NCBI RefSeq assembly: GCF_000193495.2
Contig: NZ_AP023410.1
Coordinates: forward strand, 3,309,501 to 3,373,500
Direction: 5' to 3'
DNA length: 64,000 nucleotides
Source of the DNA: Acetobacter aceti NBRC 14818
GTDB lineage: Bacteria; Pseudomonadota; Alphaproteobacteria; Acetobacterales; Acetobacteraceae
Shown: one piece after another, positions 16,952 to 25,909 of the stretch
Layout of the letters: the number at the start of each line of letters is the position of its first letter
How positions within the stretch are numbered: the stretch's first letter is position 1
The notes under the pieces: model-generated
Told to the model about the DNA's origin: nothing
Database searches by the model: none
Seen by the model: the letters and a program-made list of their open reading frames with translations, nothing else
Program-made: the position numbers and the translations under genes

Positions 16952-17722
16952 TCAGCAGACCCGGCGTCGGTTGACCAGTTCCGTAACCACACCGTGCAGC
17001 GTTCTCAATTCCTGCTCGGTCACTTCGCCGCGCGTGAAGAAGTGCCGCAGATTGCGGACCATTCCCGGGCGTTTCTGCTCGTTGCGGAGAAAGCCACAGT
17101 CATCGAGTTCGCGGATAAGATGATCCATGAAATTCTCAAGCTCGCCTTTGGTGGCGACATGCGTTTCATTGGTCATCAGTTCACGAGGCGGCGTGCTGTC
17201 CTCTGTCAGCCACCACTCATAGGCCATGATCATCACGGCCTGCGCCAGATTCAGCGACATGAACGCCGGATTGAGCGGATAGCGGATCAGCGCGTCAGCC
17301 CGCGCCATGTCCTCATTGTCGAGACCGGCACGCTCGGGACCAAACATCAGCCCGACCTTCAGGCCGCGATTGGTCGCTTCGCGCAGTTCGATGGCGCCGC
17401 CACGGGCGGTCAGCAGCGGCTTGACGATATGGCGGGGACGGGGGCAGGTCGCATAGACGTGATGCAGGTCGGCGATGGCGTCATCGACCGTCTCGAACAC
17501 TTCCGCGGCTTCAAGGATACGGTCCGCGCCGGAGGCGGCACGCCATGCCCGTTCCTGCGGCCACCCGTCACGCGGGGCGACAATGCGCATGTGAAACAGA
17601 CCGCCATTGGCCATGGCACGTGCGGTCGTGCCGATGTTTTCCGCCATCTGCGGGCGCACGAGAATGACGACCGGACTGTTGCCGATCGGTTCGATATCGG
17701 CGCCGCCATCACGTCCGGTCAT
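16952..17722 (-). CDS. trmJ: tRNA (cytidine/uridine-2'-O-)-methyltransferase TrmJ-like (SPOUT)
   Basis: 256 residues from the ATG at 17722, whose ATGA overlaps the cysS stop by four bases; a start four codons upstream is possible. The SPOUT/TrmH fold is shown by PVVILVRPQMAENIGTTARA at the N-terminus, FGPERAGLDNEDM near the middle and the knot motif N-P-A-F-M-S-L-N-L-A-Q-A-V. TrmJ methylates the ribose of position 32 in tRNAs using SAM; other SpoU members methylate nearby positions, so the exact target is inferred. The C-terminal extension (about 165-250) fits TrmJ rather than minimal TrmL. Coupling to cysS fits a translation unit. Confidence 0.88.
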   Translation of the reverse strand: MTGRDGGADIEPIGNSPVVILVRPQMAENIGTTARAMANGGLFHMRIVAPRDGWPQERAWRAASGADRILEAAEVFETVDDAIADLHHVYATCPRPRHIVKPLLTARGGAIELREATNRGLKVGLMFGPERAGLDNEDMARADALIRYPLNPAFMSLNLAQAVMIMAYEWWLTEDSTPPRELMTNETHVATKGELENFMDHLIRELDDCGFLRNEQKRPGMVRNLRHFFTRGEVTEQELRTLHGVVTELVNRRRVC

Positions 17723-19080
17723 GCGCGCCTCCATGTCGTCCCACCGGGACCGTCTTCAAGCACCACGCCGTTGTCGGTCAGTTCCTTGCGGATGGCGTCG
17801 GCGCGGGCGAAATCCTTCGCCTTGCGGGCCGCCAGACGTTCGGCGATCAGCGCGTCGATCTCGGCTTCGGATGGGCCGTCTCCAGCCTCGCCCCGGAACC
17901 ATGCGGCAGGCTCCTGCATGAACAGGCCGATCATTTGACCCGCGACCAGCAGATCGGCGGCAGCTTCACGGTCGCCAGAGAGTGCTGCGGTCGCCATGGC
18001 GTGCAGTTCGGCAATAGCTTTTGGCGTGTTCAGGTCATCGCACAGAGCGGCAAGGAAAGGAGCCGGAATATCACGCTCTTCCACATCCAGCGGCCATGCA
18101 CCTTCCAGTGCCCGATAGAACCGATCGAGCGTGCGCTTGGCTTCGTCCAGCCCCGCCCATGTGAAGTTCAGGACCGAGCGATACTGTGCGCCCATCAGCA
18201 GGAGACGCAGCGCTTCGACCGGACCTTTTGCCAGCACGTCACGGATGGTCAGGAAGTTGCCCAGTGACTTGGACATCTTCTCGCCATCGACCAGCAGCAT
18301 GGCGTTATGCACCCAGTAATCGGCGAACTTGCTGCCGGGGAAGCAGCACAGGCTCTGGGCGCGTTCGTTTTCATGGTGCGGAAAGAGCAGGTCGCTGCCG
18401 CCGCCGTGAATGTCGAAACTGTCGCCGAGATAGCGATGCGACATGGCCGAGCATTCGATGTGCCAGCCGGGCCGGCCGCGTCCCCACGGAGAAGGCCAAC
18501 CGGGCTGTGTCGGCGTGGAGGGTTTCCACAACACGAAATCACCCGGATCGCGCTTGTAGGGAGCGACCTCGACACGTGCGCCTGCGACCAGATCTTCCGG
18601 ATCACGTCCCGAAAGCGCGCCGTAGGACGGGAAGGATGCCACGGCGAACAGCACATGGCCTTCCGCCTCATAGGCGTGGCCGAGTTCGATCAGGCGGGCG
18701 ATCATCGCCACCATCTGTTCGATATTGTGTGTGGCTCGGGGCTCGATATCCGGCGGCAGCATGTTCATCGCTGCGAGATCGGCATGGAACTCTGCGGTTG
18801 TGCGGGCGGTGAGGGAGGCGATGTCCTCGTTGTTCTGCGCGGCACGTGCGGTGATCTTGTCGTCCACGTCGGTGATGTTGCGCACGAACGTCACGCGCGG
18901 ATAGAGCCTGCGCAGCAGGCGGGTGAGAATATCTGCCGTCAGCATGGCTCGCAAATTGCCGACATGCGGCAGGTCATAGACCGTGGGGCCGCAGTAATAG
19001 ACCTTCACATGCTCCGGATCGAGCGGCTCGAACGGAACTGTCGCTCGCCGCTGGCTGTCATGGAGCAGTAGCTGGGTCAT
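17719..19080 (-). CDS. cysS: Cysteinyl-tRNA synthetase
   Basis: A 453-residue class I aminoacyl-tRNA synthetase. The HIGH-type motif reads HVGN (39-42), preceded by the zinc-binding C30 in YYCGPTVYD. GWHIECSAMS provides another zinc/substrate cysteine, and the KMSKS loop is intact at 268-272. The C-terminal helical DALR/anticodon part ends with an E-D-G-P-G-G-T-T-W segment typical of CysS. It is the first gene of a two-gene unit with trmJ. About 290 bases separate it from the divergent SulP gene; a shared promoter region is likely. Confidence 0.97.
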   Translation of the reverse strand: MTQLLLHDSQRRATVPFEPLDPEHVKVYYCGPTVYDLPHVGNLRAMLTADILTRLLRRLYPRVTFVRNITDVDDKITARAAQNNEDIASLTARTTAEFHADLAAMNMLPPDIEPRATHNIEQMVAMIARLIELGHAYEAEGHVLFAVASFPSYGALSGRDPEDLVAGARVEVAPYKRDPGDFVLWKPSTPTQPGWPSPWGRGRPGWHIECSAMSHRYLGDSFDIHGGGSDLLFPHHENERAQSLCCFPGSKFADYWVHNAMLLVDGEKMSKSLGNFLTIRDVLAKGPVEALRLLLMGAQYRSVLNFTWAGLDEAKRTLDRFYRALEGAWPLDVEERDIPAPFLAALCDDLNTPKAIAELHAMATAALSGDREAAADLLVAGQMIGLFMQEPAAWFRGEAGDGPSEAEIDALIAERLAARKAKDFARADAIRKELTDNGVVLEDGPGGTTWRRA

Positions 19081-19367
19081 CGTAATACGGTCTCTGTCGT
19101 CCTGATGCTGCCGAAACGCCCGGAAGGATGCACGATTTCCGGACGGGCCTTTTCCCGCTCATGTTTATCGAACGTCAGCGGAAACCGGAAATCATCCCGC
19201 GTGGATGCCTTTTCACGCGTCGGAACGCAACACCGGAGCATGGGCTGAAAGGCCATTCCTGATGATTCATAGCAGACATGGGTGCGTGCCGGTCCGCATG
19301 GGTTCCCATTTCCGGTGGTCAGGTCAATGATGGTTTGAAGCAAAGGGAGGATGGAAGACACAGCACG

Positions 19368-21026
19368 ATGGCCAGCGCGAAGAAAAAAAACGCATGGTGG
19401 GGAGACTGCATCGCCGGACTGTCAGAGGCGGCGCTGAGTGTGCCTCAGGTGATGGGCTACGCGCGGATCGCCGGGGTGCCAGCCGTCATGGGGCTTTATA
19501 CGGCCCTTCTGCCGCCGCTCATCTTTGCCGCACTGGGATCGTCACGTCACCTCGTTGTGGCGGCGGACTCAGCGACGGCGGCGATTCTGGCTGGTGGTCT
19601 CAAGTCCGTCGCGCCGATCGGAAGTGCGGCCTACATTGCGCTGGTGCCGGTCGTGGCGCTGTTCACCGCCGGATTGCTTTTGATCGCACGGCTGTTCCGG
19701 CTGGGATTTCTTGCGGATTTTCTCTCGCGCACGGTGCTGGTAGGCTTTCTGACCGGTGTAGGCTGTCAGGTCGCCATTTCCATGCTGCACGATATGCTCG
19801 GCATTTCCAAGAAGGGTGAAAATTCGCTGCTTCAGTTGTGGGGCGATGTAACGCATGCTTATGACGCCAGTATGCCGACCATTGCCCTTTCGTTGCTGGT
19901 GGCGGGGTGCATTGTGGCGGCACGGCATCTGACGCCTCGTATTCCGGGTGCGCTGGTGGCTGTAATCGGCAGCATTGTGGCGAGTGCGTGGTTCGGCTTT
20001 TCGCATATGGGGATCGCCACGCTGGGGCCGGTTAGTGGCGGTCTGCCTCGTCTTGGACTGCCGCATTTCGGTCTTGATGAGCTGTCGGTCATCGTGCCGA
20101 CGGCTCTTTCCTGCATGTTCGTGATCATCGCCCAGAGCGCTGCGACGTCACGGGCCTTTGCCGTGCAGTATGGCGAAACCGTTGATGAAAACGCCGACAT
20201 TCTGGGGCTGTCGGGAGCCAACATGGCGGCGGCGCTCAGCGGCACGTTTGTGGTCAATGGCAGCCCGACGCAGACGACGCTGGCGGTGCAGTTCGGAGCA
20301 CGTAGCCAGCGGGCGCAGGTTGTCGTTGCGCTGGTCACTGGTGTGATCCTGCTCTGCGCGACTGCCCCTTTGCAGTATCTGCCGCAATGCGTGCTGGCGA
20401 GCATCGTGTTCGTCATCGGGGTCGACATGATCAACGTGTCGGGTCTGCTCGCCATCCGGCGGGAAAGTCCCGGCGAGTTCCACCTTGCCCTCATCACGGC
20501 GGCGACGGTGGTGGCGGTCGGAGTGGAGCAGGGGATCTTTCTGGCGATCGTGCTGTCGCTTCTGCGTCACGTGCGACACAGTTACGAGCCGCATACCAGC
20601 GTGCTCCAACCTGTCCGCGCTGGAGTTTTCGAGGCTACGCGCTGTCATGCGGGAGAGGAAACCGAGCCGGGACTGATCATCTATCGGTTCGCGGCCGATC
20701 TCTTCTATGCCAACTGCACGCGGTTCGCCGATGATGTGATGGAGCTTGTCGAAACCGCACCGCATCCAGTGTTCTGCATTGTGGTCGATGCCGGAGCCAT
20801 TACGGATATCGATTATTCGGCGGCGGCCATGATGCGCGATCTGGTGACGCGTTTACAGGCGCGGAGGGTTGAACTGTTTTTCGGACGTGTGAGCAATGAT
20901 CTGCGGAGCGATATGGTTCGTCACCGCCTGATTGATCTGATTGGAGAGGATCATCTGCTGGGTGCCCTTCATCTTGCAATGGACATGGCCCGGAAGAGAC
21001 TGGCGGAACTCACAGCGAAGAAATGA
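19368..21026 (+). CDS. SulP family anion transporter with STAS domain
   Basis: 552 residues from the ATG at 19368; the frame is open 90 bases further upstream, but that extension is not SulP-like. About 11-12 membrane helices (about 20-410) include the N-terminal signature PQVMGYARIAGVPAVMGLY. The C-terminal STAS domain (about 430-545) has YRFAADLFYANC and VVDAGAITDIDYSAA. SulP proteins move sulfate, bicarbonate or dicarboxylates; the substrate cannot be told here. GGGAGG at 19345-19350 lies 17 bases before this ATG, so the exact start is uncertain. No sulfate-assimilation or carbonic-anhydrase gene adjoins it. Confidence 0.88.
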   Translation: MASAKKKNAWWGDCIAGLSEAALSVPQVMGYARIAGVPAVMGLYTALLPPLIFAALGSSRHLVVAADSATAAILAGGLKSVAPIGSAAYIALVPVVALFTAGLLLIARLFRLGFLADFLSRTVLVGFLTGVGCQVAISMLHDMLGISKKGENSLLQLWGDVTHAYDASMPTIALSLLVAGCIVAARHLTPRIPGALVAVIGSIVASAWFGFSHMGIATLGPVSGGLPRLGLPHFGLDELSVIVPTALSCMFVIIAQSAATSRAFAVQYGETVDENADILGLSGANMAAALSGTFVVNGSPTQTTLAVQFGARSQRAQVVVALVTGVILLCATAPLQYLPQCVLASIVFVIGVDMINVSGLLAIRRESPGEFHLALITAATVVAVGVEQGIFLAIVLSLLRHVRHSYEPHTSVLQPVRAGVFEATRCHAGEETEPGLIIYRFAADLFYANCTRFADDVMELVETAPHPVFCIVVDAGAITDIDYSAAAMMRDLVTRLQARRVELFFGRVSNDLRSDMVRHRLIDLIGEDHLLGALHLAMDMARKRLAELTAKK

Positions 21027-21363
21027 CCGGCCCGCAGGAAGCTGCTGCCGGTTACAGAAAGCTTTTGGACGGTCAGGAAAAACAGAATATCGCGGAAAGA
21101 CGCAGGCCAGTGTGAGCCTGTTGCAGCGATCCGTATCTGACGCAAAGAGCGCGCACAAAAAAGGGCCAGCCCTGTGTCTGTGCTGCGACACACGAAACAA
21201 GACTGACCCTCTGGCCTGCATAAAGGATACTGACTAACAGTTCCTTAATAACCTGCCTCTGCCTTTATGGCCAGCAAATTGGGCAGGAGTTTGGTGTTTT
21301 GTTGTTTCAAAAATGCAACAAAACTTTGTGTGAACCGCAGAAAACCGGGATTTGAAAGGCAGA
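21027..21363. other. Intergenic region between SulP and MetF-like genes
   Basis: About 340 bases without a convincing gene. The two genes converge here. Apart from the hairpin at 21296-21324 I see nothing specific: short frames on both strands lack ribosome sites and family features. Confidence 0.6.
21296..21324 (-). terminator. Hairpin downstream of the MetF-like gene
   Basis: GTTTTGTTG (21296-21304) pairs with CAACAAAAC (21316-21324) around an 11-base loop, about 40 bases past the minus-strand stop. The T- and A-rich arms would work in both directions for these convergent genes. Confidence 0.6.
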
Positions 21364-22143
21364 TTATGTCATCAATACGTCAGCGAGGGGGGAGAGGTAG
21401 CTGGCGAGTCTGACCCGTAGCGGCATCAGATAGACGGAGCCGCCACCAGCCCGCACTTCCTGAATGGCCTGTCTTGCAAATGCGAGATTGGCTTCAAGGG
21501 TGGGAGAGAAATCATGCGGAAAGACAATATGGTTTGTCGTCTCCCAGTAGGAGCGTGATTTCGGCCCGATAACGGGAGAGAAACCCCAGAAGACTGTCTC
21601 GTCCTGTAGCCATTCCCGGCAGAGATCGAGCATCCGCATGTCAAACAGGGGCTGGGTGAAGAAACCGCAGGCTCCGGCATCCTTCTTGCGGGCCAGTTCT
21701 TCCAGTTCACGGTAGGGGGCACGACGATAGGGATCAAACGCGGCGTACACCTTCAGATGCGGCGCTTCCCGCACATAACGTCGGATGATGGCGTCTGATG
21801 TGTTCGGGAAGACGCGGTGGTTCAGGTCTGCCGGAGGGTCGCCCTTGATGATCAGAACTTCCTTCAGACCCGGCGTGTCCAGACCGGGGAGTGGTCCCTT
21901 CGGGTCGATATCGATGGCCCGGATATGTGGGATGATCGAGCGGAAACTGCCCTGCGCCATGGCGGCGGCGTCCCAGCTGCGCAGGGAGAACCGCTGGATG
22001 TCGGGAATGTTGATCGTATCGACGAAAGGCAGACACTCGCGCAGTTCCCGCACCTCACGAGTGAGAGTCTCCGCGTCGCGGGGAACCAGTTCGATGGAAA
22101 CGCGGCTCATGTCGGAAACCATTCGCAAAATCTGTTCATGCAT
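21364..22143 (-). CDS. Methylenetetrahydrofolate reductase-like protein (MetF family)
   Basis: A 259-residue TIM-barrel protein. The N-terminal VSIELVPRD replaces the usual F-E-F-x-P. Later segments fit MetF: EVLIIKGDPPAD (the L-x-G-D-P loop near FAD), KVYAAFDPYR, and KKDAGACGFFTQPLFD, which matches the A-G-A-x-F-x-x-T-Q substrate loop. Members reduce 5,10-methylene-THF to 5-methyl-THF; shorter divergent homologues occur next to C1 pathways. Since sarcosine oxidase nearby makes 5,10-methylene-THF, a C1 role is plausible but unproven. The start could also be a later Met (M9 or M12). Confidence 0.75.
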   Translation of the reverse strand: MHEQILRMVSDMSRVSIELVPRDAETLTREVRELRECLPFVDTINIPDIQRFSLRSWDAAAMAQGSFRSIIPHIRAIDIDPKGPLPGLDTPGLKEVLIIKGDPPADLNHRVFPNTSDAIIRRYVREAPHLKVYAAFDPYRRAPYRELEELARKKDAGACGFFTQPLFDMRMLDLCREWLQDETVFWGFSPVIGPKSRSYWETTNHIVFPHDFSPTLEANLAFARQAIQEVRAGGGSVYLMPLRVRLASYLSPLADVLMT

Positions 22144-22213
22144 AGCACTCTAAAGCAGTTTGCGCCTGAAGGGAATCTGGCGACTTTGAAGGATATCGGC
22201 TCAAGGGTAGTTC

Positions 22214-22248
22214 CGGGTTGGAGCCTTACTGAAAGCGGCTCCAACCCG
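22214..22248 (-). terminator. Perfect 12-bp hairpin downstream of the GH32 gene
   Basis: CGGGTTGGAGCC and GGCTCCAACCCG pair perfectly around TTACTGAAAGC, 12 bases past the minus-strand GH32 stop. It is a GC-rich stem suited to a terminator, though the T tract is weak. Confidence 0.7.
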
Positions 22249-22260
22249 ATAATGACTTAC

Positions 22261-24003
22261 TCAGATCGACGTTTCCCGTTCCATGGTCTTGTGGAGGGAA
22301 TGCAGGCTGATGCTGTCCACCGTCGCGCTTGCCCCTGATGTCTCGAGACGCAGGAAGGTGAGGGGCGCGGAGGGATAGATCAGAGCCGTCCCCACGGAAA
22401 GTCCTCCGTTGGCGAAAATCTCGAGCGTGCTGGCATCGAGAATGACACGAATGGAGAAATGCCGGTCATCAGGGTTGAGGACTGTCGAGAACTCTCCGGT
22501 GAAGAAAGGCTGTGAGAAACCGCGCAGATTCCCGCGATCCAGCCAGAGTTGACCGGAAAAGGCGTCAAACCCGATTGTCAGGGCTTCGCCCTGTTCATTG
22601 CCGAATGTGATGACAAAGCGCCCGGTACGGCCCTTGTCTCCCGGTGGCAGCCCTGCAGGGCGCTCATCCACGGTCGCGCTCAGGCTCAGATCAAGCGCTG
22701 AACCGATGGGAATGGCCGTTTGCACACTGGTTCCGGCTGCAAGTCGACGTGGCTGAAAGGAAAGCGGCCTGTCCCACAGGCTCTCCACACCACGCGGTTG
22801 CTGGGCAAGGCGCAGCCAGCCGGCGAAATCCCGCTTCAATGTCATGGTGCGCGGCAGGGTCATGCACCCGCGCCATGTCCGGGTCGGCAGTTCCTGACAA
22901 TACTGCCAGTTGCCGAACCATGCGATGGAGACAGCCTCGTCCTTCGGCATATTACTGTAGACCTGAAGCGCGTAGGCGTCCTTGGCGAAGTCCGTCAGGC
23001 CTATCACGGTGTCATCCGGCGTGAAGCGCGAGCCGTCGAAACTGCCGATGAAATACTGGGTCGTGCTGCCTCCCAGCGGCGCACCGGGATTGACGGAGAC
23101 GAACAGCACCCAGCGCGTGCCACCGCCTTCAACCGGCACTTCAAGCAGATTGGGGCATTCGTAATCGACGCCGAACAGGCCGGACGGGCCGAAATCGCTG
23201 AGATGCACCCAGTGAATCAGGTCCGTGGAGGCGTAGAACGCAATCTGATGCAGGCGGGACTTCGCCACCACCATGACCCACTGCCGTGTGGGTTTATGGA
23301 AGATCACCTGCGGGTCACGGAAGGAATTGCTGCCGAGATCCAGAATCGGATTGTGTTCGTATTCCGTGAAGGTCTGTCCCTGATCCTTGCTGACAGCGAG
23401 ATACTGGGCCTGCTCGGTGGGGCTGGCGCGGGTGTAAAGGGCGACGATACCGCTTTCGCCTGACGCGAAGAGACCGGACGTGTTCTTCTCATCGACGACA
23501 GCGCAGCCTGTATAGGCCTCGCCCGCCTTGGTCTCCGGAATGGCGATCGGCTGATCCTGCCAGTGCAGAAGATCCGTGCTCGTCGCGTGTCCCCAGTGAA
23601 CATGGCCGGCATACGGCGCGAACGGATCATACTGGTAGTAGAGGTGATAGCGCGTGCCGTCGAACACCAGACCGTTCGGATCGTTCATGAAGCCTGTGGT
23701 CGGGCTGAAATGGACGGAGGGACGATACAGCGTGTCCGCAGGGGTCTCCATTGCGGGATGCATCAGCGCGTTTCCTGGTTGATCGGCCGGGGAGGGATGT
23801 GAGGCATTTGGCTCAGCATCATGCGTGTGATCCGGAGCCTGCGGAGGAAGAGGCGTCGTGGGTGTGGAGGGCGTTCCGGTCGTCTCGGCGGCGTGTGCAA
23901 TTCCGGCAAGACAGCCCGTCGCACCAAGCGTGACGAGAGAAGACAGGGCAGCACGGCGTCTCGGACTGGCGAGGGCTGAGCGGGAGGTTTTCTTGTCTGA
24001 CAT
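22261..24003 (-). CDS. Exported GH32 fructan hydrolase (levanase/invertase type)
   Basis: A 580-residue secreted enzyme. Residues 1-38 form an export signal with R15-R16-R17 before a hydrophobic stretch and an A-x-A cut site, probably Tat. A Pro/Thr-rich linker follows to about 90. The five-bladed catalytic domain has nucleophile D108 in MNDPNG, D230 in the FRDP motif and acid/base E282 in the YECPN motif. A C-terminal beta-sandwich with DASTLEIFANGG closes it. It cleaves beta-fructosides such as levan, inulin or sucrose; exo- versus endo-mode cannot be told. Placement suggests a single-gene unit ending in a strong hairpin. Confidence 0.9.
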   Translation of the reverse strand: MSDKKTSRSALASPRRRAALSSLVTLGATGCLAGIAHAAETTGTPSTPTTPLPPQAPDHTHDAEPNASHPSPADQPGNALMHPAMETPADTLYRPSVHFSPTTGFMNDPNGLVFDGTRYHLYYQYDPFAPYAGHVHWGHATSTDLLHWQDQPIAIPETKAGEAYTGCAVVDEKNTSGLFASGESGIVALYTRASPTEQAQYLAVSKDQGQTFTEYEHNPILDLGSNSFRDPQVIFHKPTRQWVMVVAKSRLHQIAFYASTDLIHWVHLSDFGPSGLFGVDYECPNLLEVPVEGGGTRWVLFVSVNPGAPLGGSTTQYFIGSFDGSRFTPDDTVIGLTDFAKDAYALQVYSNMPKDEAVSIAWFGNWQYCQELPTRTWRGCMTLPRTMTLKRDFAGWLRLAQQPRGVESLWDRPLSFQPRRLAAGTSVQTAIPIGSALDLSLSATVDERPAGLPPGDKGRTGRFVITFGNEQGEALTIGFDAFSGQLWLDRGNLRGFSQPFFTGEFSTVLNPDDRHFSIRVILDASTLEIFANGGLSVGTALIYPSAPLTFLRLETSGASATVDSISLHSLHKTMERETSI

Positions 24004-24089
24004 GAGGCTGGATTCAGGATGTGAACATGAGGGCAGTGCTGACTTTCTTTCGGGCAGCCACTGGCAGGCGCGAAAAATGTCGGGATGCG

Positions 24090-24911
24090 TTACCGCTTCT
24101 GGCCCGTGGGAGTGGCGCCCCGCCAGTTTCCTTCAGGATGCGCCTTGTAGGCCATATCCGCATCATTGAAGGCGTCTGTAACGGCTGTATAGGGCCGGAA
24201 TATCAGATCGCTCGCGGTGGGAGAAACGCCATGATCGACGGACTGCTTCGCCAGCCAGCGCATGGTCGCCATTGTCGTGACGCCCGGCCCCGTCTCGACC
24301 CAGACATTCTCAAACTGGCCGGTGCGGACAAAGCGTGAGACGTTGTCGAACATCAGTGTCAGGATGGCGTGTATCACCGGATTTCGGGGAGTCGCGATGA
24401 AAAAGCCGTTGTTGATGCACCAGGGCTGACCGATGGCGTAGGTCACCATGCAGTTGAAATTCGCTCCGGCGGCAATGCGCGACAGAGGGGCGTGTGCAAT
24501 GGTGTCCACATCGACATAGATTCCGCCATATTCATACAGATCGCACAGACGCCAGAAATCAGAGCGCATTGTGGCGTGGAAGCAGGCATCGAACAGGCGC
24601 GCTTTTTCTTCTCCGTAATGCTGCTGGATGAAAACTCTGGCGGACTCATCGCAGACCAGATGATGCGCGAAGCCCGGATTATGCGCCTTCATGGTCTCGA
24701 CAGCACGCTGCACTTCTTCCGGCAGAACGGACGAGTGCCAGTACTGGGCGATACGATGGGGGATGCCTTCCGGCAGCGTGTCGCCGGGAGCCGGTTTTAC
24801 CTGAGGAAGCCAGCCGCTTTCGATGCCCGACGCCAGAAGCCAGAAACAGGGCATTTTCTCGCCACGATAGACGGCGGAGAGTTCGGGCGGGGCATCAGGG
24901 GTCAATGACAT
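24090..24911 (-). CDS. Glycosyltransferase with DXD motif (Och1/capsular-polysaccharide type)
   Basis: A 273-residue protein of the Gly_transf_sug family. IPHRIAQYWHSS is the usual opening, followed by ATMRSDFWRLCDLYEYGG and IYVDVDTIA, whose D-V-D is the metal/nucleotide-sugar motif. NNGFFIATPRNP and TGPGVTTMA are downstream family landmarks. No signal peptide or membrane anchor is seen, so it probably works at the inner face on lipid-linked glycan. Donor and acceptor are unknown. It lies upstream of GH32 on the same strand with an 86-base gap; the two may or may not be co-transcribed. Confidence 0.85.
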   Translation of the reverse strand: MSLTPDAPPELSAVYRGEKMPCFWLLASGIESGWLPQVKPAPGDTLPEGIPHRIAQYWHSSVLPEEVQRAVETMKAHNPGFAHHLVCDESARVFIQQHYGEEKARLFDACFHATMRSDFWRLCDLYEYGGIYVDVDTIAHAPLSRIAAGANFNCMVTYAIGQPWCINNGFFIATPRNPVIHAILTLMFDNVSRFVRTGQFENVWVETGPGVTTMATMRWLAKQSVDHGVSPTASDLIFRPYTAVTDAFNDADMAYKAHPEGNWRGATPTGQKR

Positions 24912-25209
24912 TCTCTCGCGGATTTCATGTTTCTTTCAGAGCGCTCACTATAGGTCTTCCATGAAGATTGAAAAGCGCTATGCGGTTCATTGGTAGCGGT
25001 CTTTGTAAGACCGTTCTGTTGTCAACTCATGAAGGAAGACATTCCGCTGCCAGAGAAGGAATCTCCTGCGGGGCTGGAAGCGGGAGCATTCAAACGGCTT
25101 GTGACTCTCGACCCCTTCAACTGCCAGGAGACCTGTCGATTGTGATACGGCGGGTAAGTTTGTTAAGAATGCGCCCGTTAACCTACCACCAGGAAAGAGA
25201 GATGGCATC

Positions 25210-25560
25210 ATGAGCAAGATTCTCCGCACAGAACCGAACAAGATTCTGTCCAAGGCCGTCGAATATCACGGCTTTATTTTCACACAGGGCATGGTCGCCC
25301 GCGACCTCACGAAGGATGCCAAGGGCCAGACGCAGGATATCCTTGAGCAGCTCGATACGCTTCTGGAAGAGCACGGCACGGACAAGACCCGTATCCTGCA
25401 GGCCCAGATCTGGCTGAAAAACATCAACGACCGCACCACGCTGAACGAAGTCTGGAGCGCATGGCTGCCGGAAAACGGTGCACCGGCCCGCGCCTGCGTG
25501 CAGGCTGTCATGGCTGACCCGAAGATGCTCGTTGAGATCATGCTCGTCACGACGAAATAA
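25210..25560 (+). CDS. ridA: RidA/YjgF-family enamine/imine deaminase
   Basis: A 116-residue Rid protein with the key arginine in GAPARACVQA and the G-Q-T-Q-D-I-L-E-Q-L helix. The N-terminus (KILSKAVEYHGFIFTQG) is of the Rid type often found near FAD-dependent amino-acid oxidases rather than classical RidA with its GPYSQA. Rid proteins hydrolyse reactive imines and 2-aminoacrylate. It sits just upstream of sarcosine oxidase and serine deaminase genes and has its own terminator, so it is a separate unit with a related job (inference). AGGAAAGAGAG lies upstream of the ATG. Confidence 0.88.
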   Translation: MSKILRTEPNKILSKAVEYHGFIFTQGMVARDLTKDAKGQTQDILEQLDTLLEEHGTDKTRILQAQIWLKNINDRTTLNEVWSAWLPENGAPARACVQAVMADPKMLVEIMLVTTK

Positions 25561-25568
25561 GGCGTCTC

Positions 25569-25598
25569 TCCCGCCTGCCGGATTTTGTGCAGGCGGGA
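25569..25598 (+). terminator. Terminator of ridA
   Basis: TCCCGCCTGC and GCAGGCGGGA form a perfect 10-bp GC-rich stem around CGGATTTTGT, nine bases past the ridA stop, followed by TATTTCTCT. Confidence 0.85.
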
Positions 25599-25790
25599 TA
25601 TTTCTCTGCCGTATTTTGGATAATGTCGCTTATCCCTGCAGAGTGACCGGGTGGCACCGCCGCCTGTTTCGGGATCTGAGGTTTTTTCCAGTCCCGCTGC
25701 GTGTTCCTGCAAACAGGATCATCATTTTATCCGTTTGATCACTCTCCACGGCCCTTGAAATGAAGGGTCTGTTGGCATTGTTCATTTCGA

Positions 25791-25819
25791 ATGCGATAAA
25801 AATTTTCACAGTGTCGCAT
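25791..25819 (+). promoter_or_regulatory. Candidate regulator site upstream of soxB
   Basis: ATGCGATA (25791-25798) and TGTCGCAT (25812-25819) are inverted copies matching at seven of eight positions, with 21 bp between half-site centres. The gap upstream of soxB (25599-25909) otherwise holds no gene. A further isolated TGTCGC lies at 25624. The same GTCG core appears upstream of gbcA and the second GlxA-type regulator. Binding is inferred only. Confidence 0.4.
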
Positions 25820-25909
25820 TTATTCAAGTTTCCCGTCTGATCCTGACCAGCGACCCCGGATTTCGGGGCGCATGCTCGCCTCATGAACCTGTTGTGATGC
25901 GGGACGGAT

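Noticed and set aside
24968-25213. 81-codon plus-strand frame upstream of ridA
   Set aside because: Unusual composition, no start signal, and it occupies the likely ridA promoter region.
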